A DNA stretch of 11,981 bases, taken from assembly GCA_003445795.1 (NCBI GenBank), contig DMCN01000116.1, forward strand, positions 1-11,981, written 5' to 3'. The stretch is from Gallionellaceae bacterium. GTDB taxonomy: Bacteria > Pseudomonadota > Gammaproteobacteria > Burkholderiales > Gallionellaceae. A program made the position numbers and the translations under genes. This document shows, piece by piece, positions 1 through 5,752 of the stretch (positions are counted from its first letter, which is position 1; every line of letters starts with the position of its first letter). The notes beneath the pieces are model-generated. The model made no database searches, had not been told where the DNA came from, and saw nothing but the letters and a program-made list of their open reading frames with translations.

Positions 1-29
1 CGTGAGTTCGAATCTCACCGCCTCCGCCA
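1..29 (+). tRNA. 3' end of a tRNA, probably tRNA-Ser (5' part outside the window)
   Basis: The first 29 bases fold as the 3' end of a tRNA. The T-stem GTGAG/CTCAC (2-6 and 14-18) encloses the canonical T-loop TTCGAAT (7-13). It is followed by a 7-base acceptor strand CGCCTCC (19-25), discriminator G (26) and an encoded CCA (27-29). A G discriminator with an acceptor that would pair with 5'-GGAGGCG fits bacterial tRNA-Ser, but the anticodon and variable arm are not visible, so the amino acid is an inference. No terminator follows before the next gene, which starts 38 bases later. Confidence 0.88.
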
Positions 30-67
30 AGATCGAATCATTTTGCAATCGTTCAGGAGTGAAAATA

Positions 68-634
68 ATGCTGCGTAAAATCCTTGCAATCTCTTTGATG
101 TCAGTGGCTACTTTGTCTTCTGCGGATACATTGGACATCGGCCTGAGCAATACCACGGCCCAGTTCAAATACGGCGTCGCCAGCGGCCTCGCCGGCAAGT
201 CCGAGATGTATGCGGAATTGATGTACAACGACAAGAACAGCATCATCGGCGGTGTTGGCCTGCTGGTGGCGAACGACGAGATGAACGTGCCCGGTCTGAC
301 CATCGGTGTGGGTGGTAAGGCGGTTGTCGCCATCATCAAGGAGACCCCGGCTCGCAACAAGGCTTCCGCAATCGCCCTTGGTGCGCAAGTGCGCTACGAA
401 TTGCCGTCGGAACGCCGTCTGGCCTTTGCCGGAGAGCTGTATCTGGCTCCCAAGATCATCACTTACGGCGATGCCGACCGTTATCAGCAATACGGCGCGC
501 GTGCCGAGTTCTCCATCTCACCGCAGGTGCAGGTCTACGGCGGATACCGCAAGACATGGTTCGTGCTGAAGAACACCAGTACCGAAGCAGTGCTGATCAA
601 CGGCCCGCATCTGGGTGTGCAGCTGTCGTTCTGA
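68..634 (+). CDS. YfaZ-like outer-membrane beta-barrel protein
   Basis: This 188-residue protein has a Sec signal peptide (MLRKI, a hydrophobic core, then SSA|D; likely cleavage after residue 19). The mature part has alternating strand-like segments rich in Gly, Tyr and Val and ends in Phe (GVQLSF), the usual C-terminal signature of outer-membrane barrels recognised by BamA. Length and the opening DTLDIGLSNTTAQFKYG resemble the YfaZ family, whose function is poorly defined. I chose ATG 68 because AGGAG (55-59) lies 8 bases upstream; GTG 59 is in frame but overlaps that ribosome-binding site. The gene sits 38 bases after the tRNA with no visible promoter or terminator between, so it may be co-transcribed with the tRNA. 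The next gene starts 13 bases after its stop. Confidence 0.78.
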   Translation: MLRKILAISLMSVATLSSADTLDIGLSNTTAQFKYGVASGLAGKSEMYAELMYNDKNSIIGGVGLLVANDEMNVPGLTIGVGGKAVVAIIKETPARNKASAIALGAQVRYELPSERRLAFAGELYLAPKIITYGDADRYQQYGARAEFSISPQVQVYGGYRKTWFVLKNTSTEAVLINGPHLGVQLSF

Positions 635-647
635 GATCGCGCTGTCC

Positions 648-947
648 ATGTTCAGAACGGCCCTGATCTTTGCCGCGCTTTTCTCGCTGACGTCCCTGGC
701 GCAAGCCAAGGACGTCTCGGCCCAGCAGGTCGGGGTGGAATACGCCAGAGAGAATCAGGCCAAAGCTGAAACGGAGCATAAGGGCAACCTGCAACGGGTT
801 GCCGAGTCCGAGAAGAGTCTGGCCGATGCGCAGAAACGTCTTGCGGAAGACAGGCAAAAAACGGAGGCTTCGAAAAAGAAGCTGGACGAAGCCAACGCAA
901 AACTGCTCCGGGCGCAGGAACTACTCGACAAAGCCTGGAAAGAATAG
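648..947 (+). CDS. small exported coiled-coil protein, function unknown
   Basis: This 99-residue protein is not a family I recognise. Residues 1-20 form a signal peptide (MFRTALIF, then SLAQA|KD). The remainder is highly charged, rich in Lys, Glu, Gln and Ala, with heptad-like spacing (SLADAQKRLAEDRQK, KKLDEANAKLLRAQELLDK) predicting one continuous helix or coiled coil in the periplasm. There is no lipobox and no C-terminal anchor. It starts 13 bases after the YfaZ-like gene and probably shares its transcript. The Shine-Dalgarno is weak (GAGAT around 633-637), so translation may depend on upstream ribosomes. In-frame GTG 615 would place non-signal residues ahead of the leader and is less likely. 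Confidence 0.65.
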   Translation: MFRTALIFAALFSLTSLAQAKDVSAQQVGVEYARENQAKAETEHKGNLQRVAESEKSLADAQKRLAEDRQKTEASKKKLDEANAKLLRAQELLDKAWKE

Positions 948-957
948 ACCACCTTTT

Positions 958-977
958 GCCGCCACATCCTGTGGCGC
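958..977. other. small hairpin between convergent genes (weak terminator candidate)
   Basis: GCCACA (961-966), TCC, TGTGGC (970-975) forms a 6-bp stem that C960:G976 extends. It lies in the 39-base gap between the coiled-coil gene (+) and feoB (-), where a terminator is expected. Neither strand has a U-run after the stem, so intrinsic termination would be weak at best. Confidence 0.3.
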
Positions 978-986
978 ACAATTGAC

Positions 987-2774
987 TCAGTATCCCAAAG
1001 CGCGCGCGCCCTGATAGAACGCGAAGCTGACTCCCCAAGCCAATAGCAGCGACCACGAAAGTACGAACAGGGTGTAGCCCATATTCTTTGCCTCGCTGCG
1101 CAGGGTGGCGATGGCGGAGAGGCAGGGGGTGTAGATCAGGGTGAACAGCATGAAGCTGTAAGCCTGTACCCAATCCAGTTGCTGTCCCAGCGTGGTTCCC
1201 AGCGCATCCCCGCTCATGCCGTAGATCACGGCGAGCGAGCCGATGACGATCTCCTTGGCGACGAAGCCGAAGATCAGCGCGATGGTGAGCTGCTCGTTGA
1301 TGCCGATGGGCGCGAAGATGGGGTGCAATGCGCTGCCTATCATTCCGGCCAGCGTGTCGGCGCTGGCCGGAACCGCCGACGCGGGCAGATGTGTCAACAG
1401 CCAGACCAGGATCACGCCGGCGACGATGAATTGCGTGGCGCGGCGCAGGAAGTGTTTCACCTCCAGCCAGCCGCGCAGCAACATCTGCCGGACGGTGGGG
1501 AAGCGGTAGGGCGGCAGTTCCAGCACGAAGGGCTCGTTGTTCTGGAAGTTCTTCCGGAACAACAGGGCGGTGACGATGGCGGCGGCAAAGCTGAACAGAT
1601 ACAGGCTGAACAGCACCACCGGTGCGGCGGAAGGGGAGAACAGTGCGGCAGTGATGAACACGAACACCTGCAGGCGCGCCGAGCACAGCGAGAACGGGAT
1701 CACCAGCATGGTGAGCAGGCGCAGGGAGCGCGAGCGCATCACGCGCGTGCCCATCAGCGCGGGCACGTTGCAGCCGAAACCCATCAACAGCATGACGAAG
1801 CCGCGTCCGTCCAATCCCATCTTCGCCATCAGCGCATCCATCAGGAAGGCGGCGCGCGACAGGTAGCCGCTGTCCTCCACCATCGCCATGAACAGGAAGA
1901 ACAGGATGATGATGGGCACGAACGCGGCGACGGTCGCCACGCCGTTGTAGGCGCCGTCGAGCAGCAGGCCGGAGAGCCAGGCGGGGGCGCCGGCAAGTGC
2001 CGGGTCGAGTGCGGTCTCGCGCAGCCAGCCGAGCGCCCCGCTTACCCAGCCTTGCAGCGGCTGGCCGAGCAGGAAGATGGCCTGAAACAGCAGATACATG
2101 ATGCCGAAGAAGATGGGCAGACCCAGCCAAGGATGCAGCATCACGCGGTCCAGTTTGTCGGTGAGATTCTCCGGCAACTGCGCGGGCACCTGCACGGAGT
2201 GCTTCAGCACGCGCGCCATCTCGGATTCGATATGTTCGTCCTGTTCCAGCTGGCTGCGCAGTTGTTCCGCCATGCCGGGCGTGGGATAGCGCAGGGCCTT
2301 GGTGATGGCCTGCAGTGCCTCCTGGTAGCCGGTGCCATATTTTCCGCTGAGCAGGAAGATCGGCATGTCCAGCAGTTCGGTCATCTTCCTGCTGTCGATG
2401 GTGATGCCGTACTTCTTCGCCTCGTCGGCCATGTTGAGCAGCACCACGATGTTCATGTTGAGCTGCTTGAGCTGCAGCAGCAGGCTCATCTGGCGCTCGA
2501 TCTGGGTGGCGTTGAGGATGACCAGCGCGAGGTCGGGCACGTTGTCGTGCAGGAAGTGGCGCACCACCTGCTCGTCGTCGGAGAAGCCGTGCAGGTCGTA
2601 GATGCCGGGCAGGTCGATGATCTCCACCATGTCGGAACCGAGCAGGATGCGGCCCGAGAGCAGCTCGACGGTGATGCCGGGCCAGTTGCCGACGCGCGCG
2701 GCGCCGCCGGTCATGCGGTTGAACAGGGTGGACTTGCCGGTGTTGGGCATGCCCAATAAGGCGATGCGTTTCAT
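987..2774 (-). CDS. feoB: FeoB, ferrous iron transporter
   Basis: FeoB is the inner-membrane permease of the Feo system, importing Fe(II) from the periplasm with an N-terminal cytosolic G-protein domain. The GTPase motifs are G1 GMPNTGKST (residues 8-16), G2 Thr35 in WPGITVE, G3 DLPG (54-57) and G4 NMAD (114-117). The membrane part carries both Gate hallmarks: GFGCNVPALMGTR and FSLCSARL, each with its conserved Cys. A late TPCLSAIATLRSE helix matches the E. coli VPC region. At 595 residues it is clearly shorter than E. coli FeoB (about 770): the helical linker after the GTPase and the C-terminal extension are both reduced. ATG 2774 overlaps the feoA stop by 4 bases (ATGA), so translation is probably coupled; GTG 2783 is an unlikely alternative. 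No feoC is adjacent. Confidence 0.96.
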   Translation of the reverse strand: MKRIALLGMPNTGKSTLFNRMTGGAARVGNWPGITVELLSGRILLGSDMVEIIDLPGIYDLHGFSDDEQVVRHFLHDNVPDLALVILNATQIERQMSLLLQLKQLNMNIVVLLNMADEAKKYGITIDSRKMTELLDMPIFLLSGKYGTGYQEALQAITKALRYPTPGMAEQLRSQLEQDEHIESEMARVLKHSVQVPAQLPENLTDKLDRVMLHPWLGLPIFFGIMYLLFQAIFLLGQPLQGWVSGALGWLRETALDPALAGAPAWLSGLLLDGAYNGVATVAAFVPIIILFFLFMAMVEDSGYLSRAAFLMDALMAKMGLDGRGFVMLLMGFGCNVPALMGTRVMRSRSLRLLTMLVIPFSLCSARLQVFVFITAALFSPSAAPVVLFSLYLFSFAAAIVTALLFRKNFQNNEPFVLELPPYRFPTVRQMLLRGWLEVKHFLRRATQFIVAGVILVWLLTHLPASAVPASADTLAGMIGSALHPIFAPIGINEQLTIALIFGFVAKEIVIGSLAVIYGMSGDALGTTLGQQLDWVQAYSFMLFTLIYTPCLSAIATLRSEAKNMGYTLFVLSWSLLLAWGVSFAFYQGARALGY

Positions 2775-3004
2775 ATTTTGCACACCGTGATCTTGGCCGC
2801 CTCGTTGCGGCGCAACAGCACATCGGTGGTGCCGACGCGCACTTGTACCGGGCCGGAGAAACTGGCCTTGCGGATCAGTTCAATCTGCTTGCCGCTGCGG
2901 AATCCCAACGCCAGCAGACGCTGGTGCAATGCTTCTTCGGCATGGATGGCGACGATGGTGGCAGTGTCGCCGGGATGAAGGTGGGCCAGGGTGATTGAAG
3001 GCAT
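2771..3004 (-). CDS. feoA: FeoA, SH3-like accessory protein of ferrous iron uptake
   Basis: FeoA is a small cytosolic beta-barrel protein needed for FeoB activity. From ATG 3004 it has 77 residues, normal for the family, with the typical opening MPSITLAHLHPGDTATI and the conserved core HQRLLALGFRSGKQIELI followed by PVQVRVGTTDVLLRRNEA. An in-frame ATG at 3031 would add nine atypical residues. I prefer 3004 because the predicted -10 box (3030-3035) overlaps the 3031 codon and would start transcription near 3023. Neither start has a strong Shine-Dalgarno. It is the first gene of the feoAB pair and is divergent from dapA. I see no clear Fur box in the 108-base gap. Confidence 0.9.
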   Translation of the reverse strand: MPSITLAHLHPGDTATIVAIHAEEALHQRLLALGFRSGKQIELIRKASFSGPVQVRVGTTDVLLRRNEAAKITVCKI

Positions 3005-3029
3005 GATCGGTCGGATTCCAGTTGCCTGC

Positions 3030-3059
3030 ATTATTTCACAGCGCCGGCGCTCTTGTCGC
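3030..3059 (-). promoter_or_regulatory. predicted feoAB promoter
   Basis: On the minus strand, -35 GCGACA (3059-3054) and -10 AATAAT (3035-3030) are separated by 18 bases. They match the sigma-70 consensus at 4/6 and 5/6 positions. The expected start near 3023 leaves a leader of about 19 bases before the feoA ATG at 3004. Confidence 0.45.
3040..3051. promoter_or_regulatory. perfect 12-bp palindrome inside the feo promoter spacer
   Basis: AGCGCCGGCGCT is exactly self-complementary and lies entirely between the predicted -35 and -10 boxes of feoAB. That is a position where a bound dimeric repressor would block transcription. It is GC-rich and does not resemble the AT-rich Fur box. Chance occurrence in GC-rich DNA is possible. 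Confidence 0.35.
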
Positions 3060-3079
3060 GTAACCGCATGCTAATGGGG

Positions 3080-3085
3080 TAGAAT
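3080..3085 (+). promoter_or_regulatory. predicted dapA -10 box
   Basis: TAGAAT in the context GGGGTAGAATGCGGCC lies 28 bases before the dapA start and would start transcription near 3092. There is no good -35 at 16-18 bases; TTGTCG (3053-3058) is 21 bases away. The same TAGAATG motif occurs before three other genes in the window. Confidence 0.45.
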
Positions 3086-3112
3086 GCGGCCTTTATTTTT
3101 GTGGCAGCGAAC

Positions 3113-3988
3113 ATGATCAAGGGAAGTCTCGTAGCGATCGTCACGCCGATGCAAGAAGACGGCAGCCTGGACCTGGCGGCCTTCCGCGCGCTGATCGATT
3201 TCCATATCGCCGAAGGCACCGACGCCATTGTGGTGGTGGGCACGACCGGTGAATCCCCCACTGTGAATGTGGAAGAACACGAATTGCTGATCTCCGAGGC
3301 GGTGAAGCATGCCGCCAAGCGCATCCCCATCATCGCCGGAACCGGCGCGAACTCGACCAGCGAAGCCATCGAACTGGCTTTGTTCTCGAAGAAGGCGGGT
3401 GCAGACGCTTCGCTGACCGTGGTGCCCTACTACAACAAGCCTACGCAGGAAGGCCTGTATCTGCATTTCAAGGCCATCGCGGAGGCGGTGGACATGCCGC
3501 ATATCCTTTATAACGTGCCGGGACGCACCGGCGCTGATATGAGCAACGACACCGTGCTGCGGCTGGCACAGATCAGGAACATCGTCGGCATCAAGGATGC
3601 GACCGGCGGCATCGAGCGCGGTAGCGACCTGTTGCAGCGCGCACCCAAGGATTTCGCCGTGTATAGCGGCGACGATGCCAGCACGTTGGCGCTGATGCTG
3701 CTGGGTGCCGTGGGAACGATCTCGGTGACGGCGAACGTCGCACCGAAGCTGATGCACGAGATGTGCGCCGCTGCATTGCAGGGCGAGGTCGCCAAAGCGC
3801 GCGAGATCAACTATCGCCTGCTCGGCTTGCACCGCAACCTGTTTGTCGAGGCCAACCCCATTCCGGTGAAGTGGGCCGTGGCGCGCATGGGCAAGATCAG
3901 GAACAACATACGACTACCGTTGACGCCGCTGTCTCCAGCTGCGCAGCCGGTGGTGGAAGCGGCGATGCGTCAGGCAGGAGTCATTTGA
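3113..3988 (+). CDS. dapA: DapA, 4-hydroxy-tetrahydrodipicolinate synthase
   Basis: DapA condenses pyruvate with L-aspartate semialdehyde, the first committed step to diaminopimelate and lysine, in the cytosol. The 291-residue TIM-barrel protein keeps all key residues at E. coli numbering: Thr44 and Thr45 in GTTGES, Tyr133 in YNVPGRT, Arg138, and the Schiff-base Lys161 in GIKDATG. This numbering supports ATG 3113 as the start; the in-frame GTG at 3101 adds four residues and is less likely. The ribosome-binding site is weak. The stop overlaps the next start by one base (TGATG), and dapA followed by bamC is a widely conserved order. No lysine riboswitch is possible in the short leader. Confidence 0.97.
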   Translation: MIKGSLVAIVTPMQEDGSLDLAAFRALIDFHIAEGTDAIVVVGTTGESPTVNVEEHELLISEAVKHAAKRIPIIAGTGANSTSEAIELALFSKKAGADASLTVVPYYNKPTQEGLYLHFKAIAEAVDMPHILYNVPGRTGADMSNDTVLRLAQIRNIVGIKDATGGIERGSDLLQRAPKDFAVYSGDDASTLALMLLGAVGTISVTANVAPKLMHEMCAAALQGEVAKAREINYRLLGLHRNLFVEANPIPVKWAVARMGKIRNNIRLPLTPLSPAAQPVVEAAMRQAGVI

Positions 3989-4620
3989 TGGGAGCAGTCA
4001 TGCAAGTCAGGAACATCGCAGTGGGATTGGTCGCCGTATCGCTATTGGCAGGATGCAGCTTTGAACGCAAACAGGTAGATTACAAGGCGGGGGCAGTCCA
4101 GACCCAGGCGCTGGAAGTGCCGCCGGACCTGACGGTGCCGGAGACGGATCAGCGTTACACCATACCCGGTACGGACGGCGAGAAGGTCGCCAACTATTCG
4201 GAATACACCAAGAAGAAGACCGAGCAACCCTGTGAGAATCCGGCGCCGGTGGCACCGCTTGAAGCCGATGCTGCGCTTGTGCTGAATGCAAAAATGCTGG
4301 AAAGCAAAGGGGTGAAGCGTATCCAGTTGGGTGAGCCGTTCGACAGAAGCTGGCGCAGGATCGGCATTGCGCTGGAACAGGCAAGCATCAAGGTGACCGA
4401 CAAGGACAGAAGCAAGGGCATCTATTACATCGAGGAGTCGGTCAAGGACAAGAAGGCAGCCGAATATCGGGTGACTGTGCGCGAGACCAAAGCGGGCAGC
4501 GAGGTCGCCGTTGTCAATGCGGCCGGCAAGAGCGATGCGGAGACGGCGCGCCTGATCGGGGCGGTGTACCAGAACCTGGAAGAAAAAAAGCCTTACGGTA
4601 TGCCGCCGTCCGACGGCTAA
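3988..4620 (+). CDS. bamC: BamC-like lipoprotein of the outer-membrane assembly complex (short form)
   Basis: BamC (NlpB) is a lipoprotein subunit of the BAM complex that inserts beta-barrels into the outer membrane. The lipobox LLAG|C puts the lipidated Cys at residue 23. The region after it (VDYKAG, then LEVPPDLTVP) is the conserved unstructured BamC N-terminus that contacts BamD. One helix-grip-like domain follows (PFDRSWRRIGIALEQ, DRSKGIYYIEE, YRVTVRE). At 210 residues it is far shorter than E. coli BamC (344), which has two helix-grip domains, so one appears to be missing. ATG 3988 has CAGGAG 7 bases upstream and overlaps the dapA stop; ATG 4000, with GGGAG 5 bases upstream, is also plausible and gives a more compact signal peptide. 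The dapA-bamC order supports the identification. Confidence 0.8.
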   Translation: MGAVMQVRNIAVGLVAVSLLAGCSFERKQVDYKAGAVQTQALEVPPDLTVPETDQRYTIPGTDGEKVANYSEYTKKKTEQPCENPAPVAPLEADAALVLNAKMLESKGVKRIQLGEPFDRSWRRIGIALEQASIKVTDKDRSKGIYYIEESVKDKKAAEYRVTVRETKAGSEVAVVNAAGKSDAETARLIGAVYQNLEEKKPYGMPPSDG

Positions 4621-4630
4621 GCCCTCGGTG

Positions 4631-5395
4631 ATGCGGTTCGCTCTGCTCGGTAGCGGTAGCGAGGGCAACGCCCTCGTCGTGCAGTCCGGAAATAGTACAG
4701 TCCTGCTTGATTGTGGATTCTCGCTGAGCGAGACCGTCGCACGTTTGGCACGCTTCAATCTTGTACCGGAGCACCTGTCCGGTATCGTCGTCACCCACGA
4801 GCACGGTGATCACATCTCTGGTGTGGCAAAACTGGCGCGCAAATTCTCCATCCCTGTATGGCTCACCCACGGCACCCTGCGCGCGCAAAGCGCGGCGTTC
4901 ACCGGGCTCCAGTTCAACGAGATCAATACCCATATCGCATTCGCCATCGGCGACGTGCAGGTACAGCCATATCCTGTGCCGCATGATGCTGCGGAGCCGG
5001 TGCAGTTCGTTTTCGGCGATGGCGCGCGCAGGCTGGGTGTGCTGACCGATGCGGGGCATGTCACTCCGCACATCGAGGCGACACTGAGCGGTTGCGATGC
5101 GCTGGTGCTGGAATGCAACCATGATGCAGCGATGCTGGCCGGGGGTGCATATCCTTATCATTTGAAGCAGCGTGTCGGCGGTCGTTTTGGTCATCTGAAT
5201 AACGAAGACGCGGCGGCTTTGCTGGGGCGTCTGGATAATTCGCGTCTGCAACATATCGTCGCAGCGCACCTTAGCCAAAAGAACAATCTGCAGGAGTTGG
5301 CGGTGCGGGCGTTGAGTGGAGCGTTGGGCTGCGGGGAGGATTGGATCGCTGTCGCTACGCAGGAGCAAGGCTTGGAGTGGCGCGAGATCGGGTGA
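4631..5395 (+). CDS. metallo-beta-lactamase-fold hydrolase, YycJ/WalJ-like
   Basis: This 254-residue protein opens MRFALLGSGSEGNALVV, the characteristic start of the YycJ/WalJ branch of the metallo-beta-lactamase superfamily. The metal motif HEHGDH supplies His56, His58, Asp60 and His61. A second metal-site Asp sits in LTDAGH, and later conserved segments are LECNHD and AAHLSQKNN. Family members are predicted nucleic-acid or phosphodiester hydrolases; Gram-positive YycJ/WalJ is linked to DNA repair and cell-wall coordination, and the role in Proteobacteria is not settled. It lacks a signal peptide and should be cytosolic. ATG 4631 lies 10 bases after bamC, suggesting a dapA-bamC-hydrolase operon. 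In-frame GTG 4628 is an alternative. A strong terminator follows. Confidence 0.88.
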   Translation: MRFALLGSGSEGNALVVQSGNSTVLLDCGFSLSETVARLARFNLVPEHLSGIVVTHEHGDHISGVAKLARKFSIPVWLTHGTLRAQSAAFTGLQFNEINTHIAFAIGDVQVQPYPVPHDAAEPVQFVFGDGARRLGVLTDAGHVTPHIEATLSGCDALVLECNHDAAMLAGGAYPYHLKQRVGGRFGHLNNEDAAALLGRLDNSRLQHIVAAHLSQKNNLQELAVRALSGALGCGEDWIAVATQEQGLEWREIG

Positions 5396-5417
5396 TGCGG
5401 AAATTCTTCAAAAAATA

Positions 5418-5446
5418 AAAAAAGCCGACGCAAGTCGGCTTTTTTA
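5418..5446. terminator. bidirectional intrinsic terminator
   Basis: GCCGAC (5424-5429), loop GCAA, GTCGGC (5434-5439), flanked by an A-run on the left and T6 on the right. It lies between the convergent hydrolase gene (+) and the small lipoprotein gene (-) and can terminate both. Confidence 0.9.
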
Positions 5447-5461
5447 TTCAGCCTGTTTGGC

Positions 5462-5620
5462 TTACTTTGCAGCAGCAGGTGCGGAAGCAGCTTCTACAGC
5501 AGGAGCAGCAGCCGGAGCGGAAGCTGCAGCAGCTTCAGCAGCGGCAGGAGCAGCAGCTTTCTCACCACAAGCAGACAGAGACAGGGCCAACAGAGCAGCG
5601 ATCAGAGCGGAGAATTTCAT
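5462..5620 (-). CDS. alanine-rich small lipoprotein
   Basis: This 52-residue gene reads MKFSALIAALLALSLSACGEK and then a low-complexity tail ending AAAK and TAA. The lipobox LSA|C (residues 15-18) gives a lipidated Cys18. The 35-residue mature chain has 21 Ala and 4 Pro, with a few Glu and Ser, resembling an extended tether rather than a folded domain. Evidence that it is real: AAGGA lies 7 bases before ATG, a plausible promoter stands upstream and a strong terminator downstream. Codon use is skewed: 21 of 26 Ala codons are GCT, and Gly and Cys use GGT and TGT, unlike the GCC/GCG-rich neighbours. That pattern is usual for highly expressed genes. Residues 19-20 (Gly-Glu) give no standard Asp+2 retention signal, so outer-membrane sorting is likely. 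Function unknown. Confidence 0.82.
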   Translation of the reverse strand: MKFSALIAALLALSLSACGEKAAAPAAAEAAAASAPAAAPAVEAASAPAAAK

Positions 5621-5709
5621 TTGGTTTTCCTTGATTGAGTGAATTTACGGAAGTGTTTGAGCTACTTTATATCCATACGCAACAGCCTCCCCGTTGCGAA
5701 AGACGCGGC

Positions 5710-5738
5710 ATTCTATCAACTCCCTTGGAAAATGCCAG
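5710..5738 (-). promoter_or_regulatory. predicted promoter of the small lipoprotein
   Basis: On the minus strand CTGGCA (5738-5733) and TAGAAT (5715-5710) are 17 bases apart, each matching the sigma-70 consensus at 4 or more of 6 positions. Transcription would start near 5703, giving a leader of about 83 bases with AAGGA before the ATG at 5620. Confidence 0.55.
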
Positions 5739-5748
5739 ACCCCTCTGG
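5735..5748 (-). terminator. weak terminator-like hairpin after the roxA-linked gene
   Basis: On the minus strand CCAGA, GGGG, TCTGG is followed by CATTTTCC, 5 bases past the stop of the upstream gene. The 5-bp stem and T4 tract are weak, so some readthrough into the lipoprotein gene is expected. The 3' arm overlaps the predicted -35 box of the lipoprotein promoter. Confidence 0.3.
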
Positions 5749-5752
5749 TGGG

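Noticed and set aside
1179..2759. 526-codon plus-strand open frame antisense to feoB
   Set aside because: Its composition (Gln, His, Gly-rich) and lack of any motif mark it as the complement of feoB codons.
652..2823. 723-codon minus-strand open frame covering feoB in another frame
   Set aside because: It is a GC-driven shadow: His-, Arg- and Ala-rich, with no domain, whereas feoB in the other frame has all GTPase and Gate motifs.
3005..3112. Fur box or lysine riboswitch in the feoA-dapA gap
   Set aside because: No segment resembles the AT-rich Fur inverted repeat, and the dapA leader is far too short for a lysine riboswitch.
3071..3832. 253-codon minus-strand open frame antisense to dapA
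   Set aside because: It overlaps the perfectly conserved dapA and has no recognisable domain or ribosome-binding site.
5468..5565. GCAGCAGCAG-like simple repeat
   Set aside because: The pattern follows from runs of alanine codons in the lipoprotein gene and is interrupted irregularly; no sign of a tandem microsatellite.
5316..5642. plus-strand frame containing an Ala/Gly-rich repeat
   Set aside because: It reads the complement of the lipoprotein gene and through a strong terminator; the opposite strand has the signal peptide, lipobox and ribosome-binding site.
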